A stretch of DNA of 64,000 bases from Pleionea mediterranea (GTDB lineage Bacteria > Pseudomonadota > Gammaproteobacteria > Enterobacterales > Kangiellaceae): NCBI RefSeq assembly GCF_003148745.1, contig NZ_QGGU01000007.1, positions 62,001 through 126,000 of the forward strand. The letters run 5' to 3'. Positions within the stretch are counted from its first letter, which is position 1. Each line of letters opens with the position of its first letter. Below are positions 19,561-28,591 of the stretch, piece after piece. The position numbers and the translations under genes are program-made. The notes under the pieces were generated by a model. The model worked only from the letters and a program-made list of their open reading frames with translations, was not told the origin of the DNA and did no database searches.

Positions 19561-19599
19561 TGATCAACGACTGCAATGAGTGTGAGCAGTCGTTGATCA
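19561..19599. terminator. Perfect 14-bp hairpin between convergent trmO and prpF
   Basis: TGATCAACGACTGC at 19561-19574 pairs fully with GCAGTCGTTGATCA at 19586-19599 across an 11-nt loop. No U-tract follows on either strand, so it may be a bidirectional 3'-end-protecting or pausing hairpin and not a classical terminator. Confidence 0.6.
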
Positions 19600-19642
19600 G
19601 AGATTGTGTTAGTAAGGTTAACAGTTACACTTGAAAAATAAG

Positions 19643-20821
19643 TTACTCGTCGTCAAAAGGCACTCTAACCTTCCCTTCCATTAATACACGTGCGCTTCGA
19701 CTCATACTGACTTTTTTAGCCACCCAATTGTTATTCTGTAATATCGTTTCTGCACCCACTTTTAATGTGCCTGATGGATGACCAAATACAACTGACTCTC
19801 GATCTCCACCGCCTGCGGCTATATTGACCAGAGTACCAGGAATGGTAGATGCCGTAGCTATAGCAACCGCTGCAGTGCCCATCATGGCATGATGCAACTT
19901 ACCCATTGAGAGAGCTCGTACATTTAAATCGATTTCATTCGATGAAATGGATTTGCCACTGGAAGAGACATAATCCGCTGGCGGTGCAACAAAGGCCACT
20001 TTAGGTGTGTGTTGTCGATTTGCAGCTTCATCAATAGTATCGATCAAACCCATTTTTACTGCACCATGTGCACGAATAAGTTCAAATTGTGTCAGTGCTT
20101 CAGCACTGTTATTGATAGCTTCCTGTAACTCTGTGCCGGTGTATTTTAAATCCTCAGCATTTAAAAATATGGTTGGAATACCGGCATTAATCATAGTTGC
20201 CTTGAGTTTTCCGAGGCCTGGCACGTCCAGCTCATCAACCAGATTACCGGTTGGGAACATTGATGCGTCTGCATCGGCAGGATCCATAAACTCAACTTTC
20301 ACTTCAGCAGCAGGAAAAGTAACACCATCCAGTTCAAAATCGCCGGTTTCCTGAACGTCACCATTAGTCATAGGAACGTGGGCAATGATAGTTTTTTGGA
20401 TATTGGCTTGCCATATTCTTACAACAGCCACCCCATTGTCTGGGATCCGGTCCGGATCAACCAATCCATTAGAGATAGCAAAGGATCCCACCGCAGCGGT
20501 TAAGTTGCCACAATTTCCACTCCAGTCGATAAATGGTTTATCTATCGACACCTGACCAAATAAATAATCCACATCATGATTCGGCTGTTGGCTTTTTGAT
20601 AATATGACTGTTTTAGAGGTACTTGACGTCGCTCCACCCATACCATCGGTATGTTTCTGATAAGGATCGGGACTGCCAATTACACGGAGTAAAAGCCGAT
20701 CACGTGCTTCCCCTGCTTGCTGCGCACTTTTGGGTAAGTCGGTTAGATTAAAAAATACACCTTTGCTTGTTCCACCACGCATATAGGTTGCATTAACTTT
20801 TAACTGAGGAGCATGACTCAT
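19643..20821 (-). CDS. prpF: 2-methylaconitate cis-trans isomerase PrpF
   Basis: 392 residues from MSHAPQLKV (AGGA site 8 nt upstream; a start six codons earlier lacks one). PrpF has the diaminopimelate-epimerase fold and isomerises the 2-methyl-trans-aconitate made by AcnD to the cis form. Motifs: NATYMRGGTSKGVFF near residue 10 and DWSGNCGNLTAAVG near 100; TAAVAIATASTIPGT lies near 317. It is last of three co-directional genes, prpR-acnD-prpF. Its presence with acnD defines the AcnD/PrpF form of the methylcitrate cycle. Confidence 0.94.
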   Translation of the reverse strand: MSHAPQLKVNATYMRGGTSKGVFFNLTDLPKSAQQAGEARDRLLLRVIGSPDPYQKHTDGMGGATSSTSKTVILSKSQQPNHDVDYLFGQVSIDKPFIDWSGNCGNLTAAVGSFAISNGLVDPDRIPDNGVAVVRIWQANIQKTIIAHVPMTNGDVQETGDFELDGVTFPAAEVKVEFMDPADADASMFPTGNLVDELDVPGLGKLKATMINAGIPTIFLNAEDLKYTGTELQEAINNSAEALTQFELIRAHGAVKMGLIDTIDEAANRQHTPKVAFVAPPADYVSSSGKSISSNEIDLNVRALSMGKLHHAMMGTAAVAIATASTIPGTLVNIAAGGGDRESVVFGHPSGTLKVGAETILQNNNWVAKKVSMSRSARVLMEGKVRVPFDDE

Positions 20822-20970
20822 ATTTATTTCCTGTAACAATCCGTTTAACGACTGTAAATAAGATGTAAAAATAATCGCAGCGTAAATATTTAAATTACTT
20901 ACGCTGGCTTTATTACAATACGCTTATTAAATTATTGTTTATTGAAATCTTCTGTATACAACAGAAAACC

Positions 20971-23577
20971 TTAACTGGCTTCTGCTTCAAGAAAATCTTT
21001 CGCAAAACGTTGCAGTACTCCCCCGGCAGAATAAATAGACACCTCTTCTTCCGTATCAAGTCGACAAGTGACCGAGACTTCTTGCTGCGAACCATCTTTA
21101 CGGTTAATAACAAGGGTCAAAGTTGAACCCGGTGTTGGTTCGCCTTTAACATCAAAGGTTTCTGTGCCATCTATGTTTAACGTGTTACGGTTTTCTCCTC
21201 GCTGAAACTCTAAGGGTAGAACCCCCATACCAATCAGATTTGTTCGATGGATTCGTTCAAAACCTTCAGCAACAATTACTTCTACACCAGCTAGCCGTAC
21301 ACCTTTTGCGGCCCAGTCTCTTGAAGAGCCTTGCCCATAATCCGCTCCGGCAATAATACACAGAGGTTGTTTACGTGACATATATGTTTCAATGGCTTCC
21401 CACATGCGAGTAACTTTGCCTTCTGGTTCAACTCGGGTGAATGATCCTTGTTTTACTTCACCGTTTTCCTGAACCATTTCATTTAATAATTTAGGATTTG
21501 CAAAGGTGGCTCGTTGCGCCGTTAAATGATCACCCCGGTGCGTGGCATAAGAGTTAAAGTCTTCTTCTGGTAAACCCATTTTAGCCAAATATTCACCAGC
21601 AGCACTGGATGCCTGAATGGCATTTGATGGCGATAAGTGATCCGTCGTTATATTGTCGCCTAATACCGCCAACGGACGCATACCTGTCATGCTACGTTCA
21701 CCGGCTAATGCGCCTTCCCAATATGGGGGACGGCGAATATAAGTACTTTGGGGTCGCCAATCATAAAGTGGTTCGGTTTGTTCACCCATATCAACATCAA
21801 TGGTAAACATGGGTTCATAAACATCGCGAAATTGTTGCGGTTTAACACTTTGTTTGATTATCGCATCAATCTCTTCATCGGTTGGCCAGATATCTTTAAG
21901 CGTTATTGGATTGCCGCCATTATCAAATCCAAGCGTATCTTTTTCGATATCAAAACGAATGGTTCCTGCAATGGCGTAAGCGACAACCAATGGTGGTGAT
22001 GCCAAAAATGCTTGATCGGCATGAGGGTGAATTCGTCCATCAAAGTTTCGATTACCCGATAAAACCGCCGTTGAATATAAATCGCGCTGTTCAATTTCCT
22101 GTTTAATTTTTGGATCAAGAGCGCCGCTCATACCGTTACAGGAAGTGCAGGCAAATGCCACAACACCAAAGCCTAACTTTTCAAGCTCTGGCAACAAGTC
22201 AGACTCTTCAAGATAAAGTTTTACCGCTTTTGAACCAGGGGCCAGTGACGATTTTACCCAGGGCTTACGAGTTAAACCCAGTTTATTTGCATTACGCGCA
22301 ATTAAACCAGCGGCAATCATATTGCGAGGGTTACTGGTATTGGTACAGCTTGTGATTGCAGCAATAATACAAGCACCATCCGGCATCTGCCCTTCTTTAC
22401 AATCTTTATACGCTTCTTCAAGACTGCCAGAAATTCCACGCTCGGATAAATCCGTTGTAGAGACACGGGCATGAGGATTTGAAGGCCCCGCGATATTTCG
22501 ACCAACAGACGATAAATCGAATGTTAGTACACGTTCATATTCCGCAGCGGATAAATCATCCGCCCAAAGTCCGGTTTGTTTGGCGTATATTTCTACCAGT
22601 TTTACTTGTGCATCATCACGACCAGTTAAGGTTAGGTAATCGATGGTTTGTTGATCGATATAAAACATTGCAGCAGTCGCACCAAACTCTGGTGTCATGT
22701 TAGAGATAGTCGCCCGATCGCCCAGTGTTAATGCTGATGCCCCTTCGCCATAAAACTCAAGATAACTCGACACAACGCGTTCTTTGCGCAAAAACTCGGT
22801 TAACGCCAAAACAATGTCGGTGCTGGTAATTCCGGGCTGGGGTTTTCCTGTGAGTTCTACACCAATGATATCGGGCAAGCGCATGTAAGATGCTCGCCCT
22901 AACATGACGCTTTCAGCTTCTAGACCGCCAACACCTACAGCAATAACACCTAGCGCATCAACCATAGGAGTATGACTGTCTGTGCCTACGAGCGTATCAG
23001 GAAAAGCAACTCCATCACGAGATTGTATGACTGGCGACATTCGTTCTAGATTAATTTGGTGCATAATGCCGTTACCAGGAGGAATAACATCAACATTTTT
23101 AAACGCTGTTTTGGTCCAGTTAATAAAATGGAAACGATCTTCATTTCGTCTGTCTTCAATTGCGCGATTTTTTTCAAACGCGTCTTTTTCATAACCCGCG
23201 TGTTCAACCGCTAGTGAATGATCAACAATAAGTTGTGTAGGCACTACCGGATTAACTTTAGCCGGATCGCCGCCCTTTGCAGCGATAGCATCGCGTAATC
23301 CAGCTAAATCAACCAGAGCGGTCTGGCCTAAAATATCATGACAAACAACTCGCGCCGGAAACCATGGAAAATCAAGATCCCGTTTCCGTTCGATAATTTG
23401 CGACAGTGCGTCGTTAAGTTTTTCAGGCTCACATCGGCGAACAAGGTTTTCTGCCAGTACTCGTGATGTATAAGGTAACCCTTTATAAGCATCAGGTTTA
23501 ATGGCATTCACTGCTTCTTGTGTGTCAAAGTAATCGAGATTTGTACCTTGTAACTTTTTTCGAAACTTTGTATTCAT
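20971..23577 (-). CDS. acnD: Fe/S-dependent 2-methylisocitrate dehydratase AcnD
   Basis: 868 residues, aconitase A-like. AcnD dehydrates 2-methylcitrate to 2-methylaconitate in propionate breakdown. Fe-S ligands: AAITSCTNTSNPRNM (near 410) and VAFACTSCNGMSG (near 478). The swivel domain with DYGQGSSRDWAAKGVRL is near 740. The N-terminus MNTKFRKKLQGTNLDYFDTQ and the partner prpF distinguish it from housekeeping AcnA. A 150-bp gap precedes prpF, and 51 bp separate it from the GntR regulator gene upstream; all three read leftwards and are probably one operon. Confidence 0.95.
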   Translation of the reverse strand: MNTKFRKKLQGTNLDYFDTQEAVNAIKPDAYKGLPYTSRVLAENLVRRCEPEKLNDALSQIIERKRDLDFPWFPARVVCHDILGQTALVDLAGLRDAIAAKGGDPAKVNPVVPTQLIVDHSLAVEHAGYEKDAFEKNRAIEDRRNEDRFHFINWTKTAFKNVDVIPPGNGIMHQINLERMSPVIQSRDGVAFPDTLVGTDSHTPMVDALGVIAVGVGGLEAESVMLGRASYMRLPDIIGVELTGKPQPGITSTDIVLALTEFLRKERVVSSYLEFYGEGASALTLGDRATISNMTPEFGATAAMFYIDQQTIDYLTLTGRDDAQVKLVEIYAKQTGLWADDLSAAEYERVLTFDLSSVGRNIAGPSNPHARVSTTDLSERGISGSLEEAYKDCKEGQMPDGACIIAAITSCTNTSNPRNMIAAGLIARNANKLGLTRKPWVKSSLAPGSKAVKLYLEESDLLPELEKLGFGVVAFACTSCNGMSGALDPKIKQEIEQRDLYSTAVLSGNRNFDGRIHPHADQAFLASPPLVVAYAIAGTIRFDIEKDTLGFDNGGNPITLKDIWPTDEEIDAIIKQSVKPQQFRDVYEPMFTIDVDMGEQTEPLYDWRPQSTYIRRPPYWEGALAGERSMTGMRPLAVLGDNITTDHLSPSNAIQASSAAGEYLAKMGLPEEDFNSYATHRGDHLTAQRATFANPKLLNEMVQENGEVKQGSFTRVEPEGKVTRMWEAIETYMSRKQPLCIIAGADYGQGSSRDWAAKGVRLAGVEVIVAEGFERIHRTNLIGMGVLPLEFQRGENRNTLNIDGTETFDVKGEPTPGSTLTLVINRKDGSQQEVSVTCRLDTEEEVSIYSAGGVLQRFAKDFLEAEAS

Positions 23578-23628
23578 TAATAATCCAACCTTAATTGTCT
23601 TGTATAAACCAGTGCATTTATTCAGTTA

Positions 23629-24294
23629 TCAAACACTGGTCGTTAGTTTTTGTGATAAATTTTTTCGTGTGTATTGAATATGGCGACGCATTAAAATTTC
23701 TGCGAGCTCAGAATCTCTATGTGAAATAGCCTGAACAATGGCTTTATGTTCATCAAAAGCAGTGGTAACTCTTGGTCCAGCCATTCCTAACTGAACCCGG
23801 TACATCCGAACCAGATGGTAAATGCCATTTAACAAGAGTGAAATTAACTGCTTATTTTTACTGCCTAAAATGATTCGATAATGAAAATCAACATCACCTG
23901 CTTCCTGATAATAGGTTTCGCCGGACTTTACAGTTTGAAAATGTGTTTTTAGCAGTTCGTTTAAATCAGATACTTCATCATCACTCATATGAATCGCTGC
24001 TAATCGAGCTGCCATACCTTCTAATGACTCTCTTACCTGATACAGCTCTGACAATCCCTGTGCACTGAGTGAAACCACTTTTGCACCAACATTGGGTTTG
24101 CGCTCAACAAGATAACAGCTCTCTAATCGGTTGATTGACTCACGGATGACCGCTCTGCTGACCGAGTAATAATTAGATAACTCAGCTTCACTGAGTTTTG
24201 AACCAGACAGAATAATCCCTTCAACGATATCGCTACGAAGCCGCAGGAATGTTTTATCGGTGGAGGTAACCGGTGCTTGAGTAATTTGATCCAT
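23629..24294 (-). CDS. GntR-family (FCD) regulator, probable methylcitrate-cycle repressor
   Basis: 221 residues from MDQITQAP; a longer frame would begin inside the operator. Winged HTH at about 15-75 (LRLRSDIVEGIILSGSKLSE, SVSRAVIRESINRLE). The all-helical FCD ligand domain follows, with metal-binding candidates DVDFHYRII (near 140), FDEHKAIVQAI (near 190) and MRRHIQYT. It lies directly upstream of acnD-prpF. Two perfect palindromes with core TTGTCGACAA lie just upstream of its gene. I infer an autoregulated repressor of propionate use responding to a pathway intermediate; a GntR-type PrpR fills this role in other gammaproteobacteria. The ribosome site is weak, so the start is uncertain. 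Confidence 0.85.
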   Translation of the reverse strand: MDQITQAPVTSTDKTFLRLRSDIVEGIILSGSKLSEAELSNYYSVSRAVIRESINRLESCYLVERKPNVGAKVVSLSAQGLSELYQVRESLEGMAARLAAIHMSDDEVSDLNELLKTHFQTVKSGETYYQEAGDVDFHYRIILGSKNKQLISLLLNGIYHLVRMYRVQLGMAGPRVTTAFDEHKAIVQAISHRDSELAEILMRRHIQYTRKNLSQKLTTSV

Positions 24295-24312
24295 TAAGGT
24301 CGATTGAAAGTC

Positions 24313-24330
24313 AATATTGTCGACAATATT
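24313..24330. promoter_or_regulatory. Operator 1: perfect 18-bp palindrome AATATTGTCGACAATATT
   Basis: A fully symmetric site, 19 bp before the chosen start of the GntR regulator gene. It shares the core TTGTCGACAA with operator 2; the centres are 52 bp apart, about five helical turns, which suits cooperative binding on one face of DNA. Likely bound by the neighbouring GntR protein. Confidence 0.75.
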
Positions 24331-24366
24331 AACAAATATTAGCATTCAATCAAGTAAACTAGCTGA

Positions 24367-24380
24367 TTTTGTCGACAAAA
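24367..24380. promoter_or_regulatory. Operator 2: perfect 14-bp palindrome TTTTGTCGACAAAA
   Basis: Second copy of the TTGTCGACAA core. With outer AGCT arms the symmetry extends imperfectly to about 26 bp (24361-24386). A possible -10 TAATAT for the regulator gene lies between the two sites, so bound protein would cover the promoter. Confidence 0.7.
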
Positions 24381-24437
24381 CAAGCTTTCACTTGCAGAGA
24401 TAGTGGGAATTAGAAGCGTATGCTTTGTGTTTTAAAG

Positions 24438-24971
24438 CTATTTGTTTTCAACCCATTTTAAAAAGTGCTGTTTATCGGAATCACTGGTGTTATTCCATAA
24501 GCGCTTAAGGCGTTGAAGATCGGCAGAGTCGCCTATCGTTTCGGACTGGGCATCAGGATCGCCTAAGCGTTGTCTGACTAAGTTATAGGTTGGGTTTGAG
24601 GCAAATTCACGAGCTTCTTGGTAAGATTTCGGGCGATCGGCCTGAATCGAGTATTGATAGTTATTTTCCAGATCAACCACAATGATCAAAGGACGGGAAT
24701 GAATTAGCTCCTGCTCAACCTCATCTTGCTCATTGGAAGGTACGGAAAAGCTATCACTGTATTTCACCACAAGCTTATGATTGCCTGGAGTAAACTCAAT
24801 GATATTTTCTAGTGAATTTTCATCGGCTTCCAAATCAAAGGATGCTGGTTGTTCATAAGCCTCGTCATCAATAGAAATGATTTCAAAATACTTAGGTACG
24901 GTTACCGATACACCTGCAGTACTGGATAAGCAAATAAGTAACATACCGAGCGACATTAACAGACGACTCAT
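24438..24971 (-). CDS. Secreted DUF2057 (UPF0319)-like protein
   Basis: 177 residues from MSRLLMSLGMLLICLSSTAG, a clear signal peptide preceded by AGGGAATAACC; the longer frame upstream adds 48 residues with no ribosome site. The mature part shows the DUF2057 pattern: an N-terminal strand (VTVPKYFEIISID), FTPGNHKLVVKYSDSF near 75, PLIIVVDLENNYQYSI near 105, and SYQEAREFASNPTYNLV near 128, like E. coli YccT. Periplasmic, function unknown. Next to the prp regulator, but with no clear functional tie. Confidence 0.7.
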   Translation of the reverse strand: MSRLLMSLGMLLICLSSTAGVSVTVPKYFEIISIDDEAYEQPASFDLEADENSLENIIEFTPGNHKLVVKYSDSFSVPSNEQDEVEQELIHSRPLIIVVDLENNYQYSIQADRPKSYQEAREFASNPTYNLVRQRLGDPDAQSETIGDSADLQRLKRLWNNTSDSDKQHFLKWVENK

Positions 24972-25114
24972 GGTTATTCCCTTGATTTTTAGAGAGTATG
25001 CTTCAATTTTAATCGGTGAAATGAAATTAGCAATATGGAAGTGCAAAACTTTAATAAAAAGCTTAGAAAACGACTTTATAACTGAATAATTGCTATAAAA
25101 CTTAAATACAGCCA

Positions 25115-25149
25115 TAAAAAAAGGGCTAAAACAATGTTTTAACCCTTTT
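25115..25149 (-). terminator. Rho-independent terminator of the sdh-suc gene block
   Basis: Minus-strand stem AAAGGGTTAAAAC / GTTTTAGCCCTTT followed by a T run, about 50 bp after the sucD stop. It ends the long sdhCDAB-sucABCD series. Confidence 0.88.
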
Positions 25150-25200
25150 CAATAGCACTGTGGTAAATACCCTATCGGTTATCGCTAACCAATAATCTTA

Positions 25201-26073
25201 TTACCAGCCAGTGATCTCTTTTAAGGCATCGCCAATTTCAGCTAGGCTTCTAACCGTTTTTACGCCAGCGTCTTCTAACGCAGCAAACTTTTCATCGGCA
25301 GTACCCTTTCCACCCGAAATGATTGCGCCTGCATGGCCCATTCTTTTACCTTTTGGCGCTGTCACACCAGCAATGTAAGAAACAACCGGCTTAGAAACAT
25401 TTTGTTTGATATAAGCGGCAGCTTCTTCTTCTGCGGTACCACCAATTTCACCAATCATTACGATGGCTTCGGTTTTATCATCTTTCTCAAACATTTCTAA
25501 AATATCGATAAAATTGGATCCAGGAATTGGATCTCCACCGATACCGACACAAGTTGACTGACCAAAACCCGCATCCGTTGTTTGTTTTACAGCTTCATAG
25601 GTTAATGTGCCTGAGCGAGAAACGATACCCACTTTACCCGGTAAATGAATGTGACCAGGCATGATACCTATTTTACACTCACCAGGTGTTATAACACCCG
25701 GACAGTTAGGCCCAATTAAACGTACATCAGCATTATCACAAGCCATTTTGGCTTCTAACATATCTAATGTGGGAATACCTTCTGTAATACAAACAATCAG
25801 CTTAATTCCGCTGTTTGCAGCTTCCAGAATGGAGTCTTTACAAAATGGCGCAGGTACATAAATTACCGACGCTTCGGCACCTGTTTTTTCAACAGCTTCA
25901 GCGACAGTGTTGAACACAGGTAAACCAAGGTGAGTTTGTCCGCCTTTTCCAGGTGTTACGCCGCCAACCATTTGTGTACCGTACTCAATGGCCTGCTCTG
26001 AATGAAACGTACCTTGTCCGCCAGTAAAGCCCTGACAAATAACTTTAGTGTCTTTGTTTATCAAAATTGACAT
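25201..26073 (-). CDS. sucD: Succinyl-CoA synthetase alpha subunit
   Basis: 290 residues (E. coli 289). With SucC it makes succinate and ATP or GTP from succinyl-CoA. CoA-binding Rossmann domain at the N-terminus ([19 protein letters not shown]); phospho-His in [18 protein letters not shown] near residue 245. Only 3 bp separate it from sucC, so translation is coupled. Last gene before the terminator. Confidence 0.98.
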   Translation of the reverse strand: MSILINKDTKVICQGFTGGQGTFHSEQAIEYGTQMVGGVTPGKGGQTHLGLPVFNTVAEAVEKTGAEASVIYVPAPFCKDSILEAANSGIKLIVCITEGIPTLDMLEAKMACDNADVRLIGPNCPGVITPGECKIGIMPGHIHLPGKVGIVSRSGTLTYEAVKQTTDAGFGQSTCVGIGGDPIPGSNFIDILEMFEKDDKTEAIVMIGEIGGTAEEEAAAYIKQNVSKPVVSYIAGVTAPKGKRMGHAGAIISGGKGTADEKFAALEDAGVKTVRSLAEIGDALKEITGW

Positions 26074-26076
26074 GGC

Positions 26077-27243
26077 TTATTGACCCCCTGATGCTTTTAC
26101 TGCTTGTTGAGCCGCATCGGTCAAACTTTTTGCAGCAATAATATTTAAACCACTTTTTGCAAGTAACTCAGAACCTTTGTCTGCGTTATTGCCTTCAAGA
26201 CGTACGACAACGGGAACTTTTACACCGACTTCTTCAACCGCGCCAATAATCCCTTCAGCGATCAAGTCACAGCGAACAATTCCACCAAAAATATTAACCA
26301 GTACGGCTTTTACATTGTCATCTGACAAAATAATTTTAAACGCTTCGGTAACACGTTCTTTGGTAGCACCACCACCCACGTCTAAGAAGTTGGCAGGAAA
26401 ACCGCCGTGTAACGCAACGATATCCATGGTGCCCATTGCCAAACCTGCACCATTAACCATGCAGCCAATGTTACCGTCTAAAGCAACATAGTTAAGTTCC
26501 CATTTTGCCGCATGAGCTTCACGCTCATCTTCCTGACTTGGATCATGCATTTCTTTAACCGCAGATTGACGATACAAAGCATTACCATCCACACCAATTT
26601 TGGCATCCAGGCAATGCAAGTTTCCATCATCTTTTATGACCAAAGGATTGATTTCGATCAACGCCAAGTCTTTTTCTGTAAACATGGTTGCCAGTCCCAT
26701 AAATATTTTAGTGAACTGTTTTACCTGATCGCCTTTAAGTCCCAGTTTAAATGCTAACTCACGTCCTTGATATGGCTGAGGACCAACCAATGGATCCAGA
26801 ATCGCTTTAAATATTTTATCGGGTGTTTCTTCAGCTACTTTTTCAATTTCAACACCGCCTTCCTGTGATGCCATAAAGACAACACGGCGAGTAGCGCGAT
26901 CAACAACAGCACCTAAATAAAGTTCATCAGCAATATCTGTGCATGACTCAACTAAGATTTTACTAACTGGTTGCCCATTCTCGTCTGTTTGATAAGTGAC
27001 AAGATTTTTGCCTAACCAATTGCTAGCAAATTCTTTCACTTCTTCTTTGGTTGATACAAGTTTCACCCCACCGGCTTTTCCTCGACCGCCAGCGTGAACT
27101 TGTGCTTTAACAACCCATTTGTTGCCACCGATTTGACCGGCTGCTTCAAATGCTGCTTTTGGTGTCTCACAGGCGATGCCATCAGAGACTGGCAAGCCAT
27201 ACTCTCTGAAAAGCTGCTTACCTTGATATTCATGAAGGTTCAT
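26077..27243 (-). CDS. sucC: Succinyl-CoA synthetase beta subunit
   Basis: 388 residues, the same as E. coli SucC. ATP-grasp domain at the N-terminus ([35 protein letters not shown] near 46-61) and the CoA-ligase domain with [17 protein letters not shown] near 320. Nucleotide preference (ATP or GTP) cannot be decided by eye. Ribosome site TTGGAAG. It follows sucB with an 84-bp gap. Confidence 0.98.
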   Translation of the reverse strand: MNLHEYQGKQLFREYGLPVSDGIACETPKAAFEAAGQIGGNKWVVKAQVHAGGRGKAGGVKLVSTKEEVKEFASNWLGKNLVTYQTDENGQPVSKILVESCTDIADELYLGAVVDRATRRVVFMASQEGGVEIEKVAEETPDKIFKAILDPLVGPQPYQGRELAFKLGLKGDQVKQFTKIFMGLATMFTEKDLALIEINPLVIKDDGNLHCLDAKIGVDGNALYRQSAVKEMHDPSQEDEREAHAAKWELNYVALDGNIGCMVNGAGLAMGTMDIVALHGGFPANFLDVGGGATKERVTEAFKIILSDDNVKAVLVNIFGGIVRCDLIAEGIIGAVEEVGVKVPVVVRLEGNNADKGSELLAKSGLNIIAAKSLTDAAQQAVKASGGQ

Positions 27244-27327
27244 TTTTATCTTCCAAAGTTATCGATTTAAGTTTAAACATAATTTCAAATTAACGGTGTA
27301 TTCCAGAGCAATCAGGAGAACACTAAA

Positions 27328-28557
27328 TTAAAGCTCAAGTAAAATACGAGCTGGATCTTCAATATAATCTTTAATGGTTTTCAAGAAGCCGACAGATTCA
27401 CGGCCATCGATAATTCTGTGATCGTATGAAAATGCCAGATACATCATGGGACGTGCGACAATCTCACCGTTTTCAACAACCGGCCGCATCTCTGTTCGAT
27501 GCATGCCTAAAATTCCACTTTGTGGAGGGTTAATGATTGGCGTAGACATTAATGATCCAAAGGTTCCACCATTAGAAACCGTAAATGTGCCGCCGGTTAA
27601 ATCATCAACCGTTAGTTGATTATTTTGAGCTTTCTGCCCGAATTCCATAATCGTTTTTTCAATTTCAGCCATGCTTAACTGATCGGCATCACGAATAACC
27701 GGAACCACAAGCCCTCTTGGGCCAGAAACTGCAATACCAACATCAAAGAAACCGTGGTAAACAATATCGTCACCATCAATCGATGCGTTAACGGCTGGGT
27801 ATCTTTTTAATGCTTCAACAGTGGCTTTAACAAAAAACGACATAAATCCAAGTTTTACATCATGCGTTTTTTGGAATTGCTCTTTATATTTGGCACGAAT
27901 ATCCATAACAGGTTTCATATTAACGTCGTTAAACGTGGTTAATATGGCTGCCGTTTGTTGAGCATCCACTAATCGTTCAGCGATACGTTTTCTCAGGCGA
28001 GTCATTGGAACTCGTTTTTCTTCACGAGGTCCTGCGGACAATTCTGGCTCATCTTTAGTAGCAGGTTTAGATGATGATTTTCCAGACTTGATGTGTTTTT
28101 CAACATCTTCTTTAGTCAGACGACCGCCTTTACCTGTTGCGGAAATAGACGACACATCAAGATTGTGCTCATTAACTAATCGGCGTACCGCAGGACTTAG
28201 TACATCATCGCTACTTTTATCGGAAGATGTTGTTTTTTCAGTATCTTGCTTTTTGTCATCTGACTTTTTATTACTAGAATCTGATGAGGCAGACGCTTCT
28301 TTCTTTGTATCAGCAGCCGCACCAGCTTTAAATTTTGCAATAACTTCTTCAGCGGTAACTGTATCGCCTTCTTGTTTAATAATTTCTTCAAGCACACCGT
28401 CTTCAGGCGCGACGACTTCCAGGACCACTTTATCGGTTTCAATGTCTACCAGATTTTCATCACGCTCACAGGCGTCACCTGGTTGCTTATGCCATGTTGC
28501 AATCGACGCATCTGCAACAGATTCTGGTAAAACTGGAACTTTAATTTCTGTGGACAT
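27328..28557 (-). CDS. sucB: 2-oxoglutarate dehydrogenase E2, dihydrolipoyl succinyltransferase
   Basis: 409 residues. Lipoyl domain at 1-75 with the lipoylated Lys in [11 protein letters not shown] (residue 43). A Lys/Ser/Asp-rich flexible linker (about 80-115) comes next, then the E1/E3-binding domain [16 protein letters not shown] near 120 and the catalytic domain ending with [13 protein letters not shown] (catalytic His near 380). It transfers the succinyl group to CoA. The gene for E3 (lpd) is not in this cluster and must be elsewhere. Thirty-four bp follow sucA. Confidence 0.97.
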   Translation of the reverse strand: MSTEIKVPVLPESVADASIATWHKQPGDACERDENLVDIETDKVVLEVVAPEDGVLEEIIKQEGDTVTAEEVIAKFKAGAAADTKKEASASSDSSNKKSDDKKQDTEKTTSSDKSSDDVLSPAVRRLVNEHNLDVSSISATGKGGRLTKEDVEKHIKSGKSSSKPATKDEPELSAGPREEKRVPMTRLRKRIAERLVDAQQTAAILTTFNDVNMKPVMDIRAKYKEQFQKTHDVKLGFMSFFVKATVEALKRYPAVNASIDGDDIVYHGFFDVGIAVSGPRGLVVPVIRDADQLSMAEIEKTIMEFGQKAQNNQLTVDDLTGGTFTVSNGGTFGSLMSTPIINPPQSGILGMHRTEMRPVVENGEIVARPMMYLAFSYDHRIIDGRESVGFLKTIKDYIEDPARILLEL

Positions 28558-28591
28558 GGTTTATTAACCCTTATACCAATTTAATGTTAAT

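Noticed and set aside
24972-25115. N-terminal extension of the DUF2057-like protein
   Set aside because: The 48 extra residues precede a normal signal peptide and have no ribosome site; they are the gene's leader read as protein.
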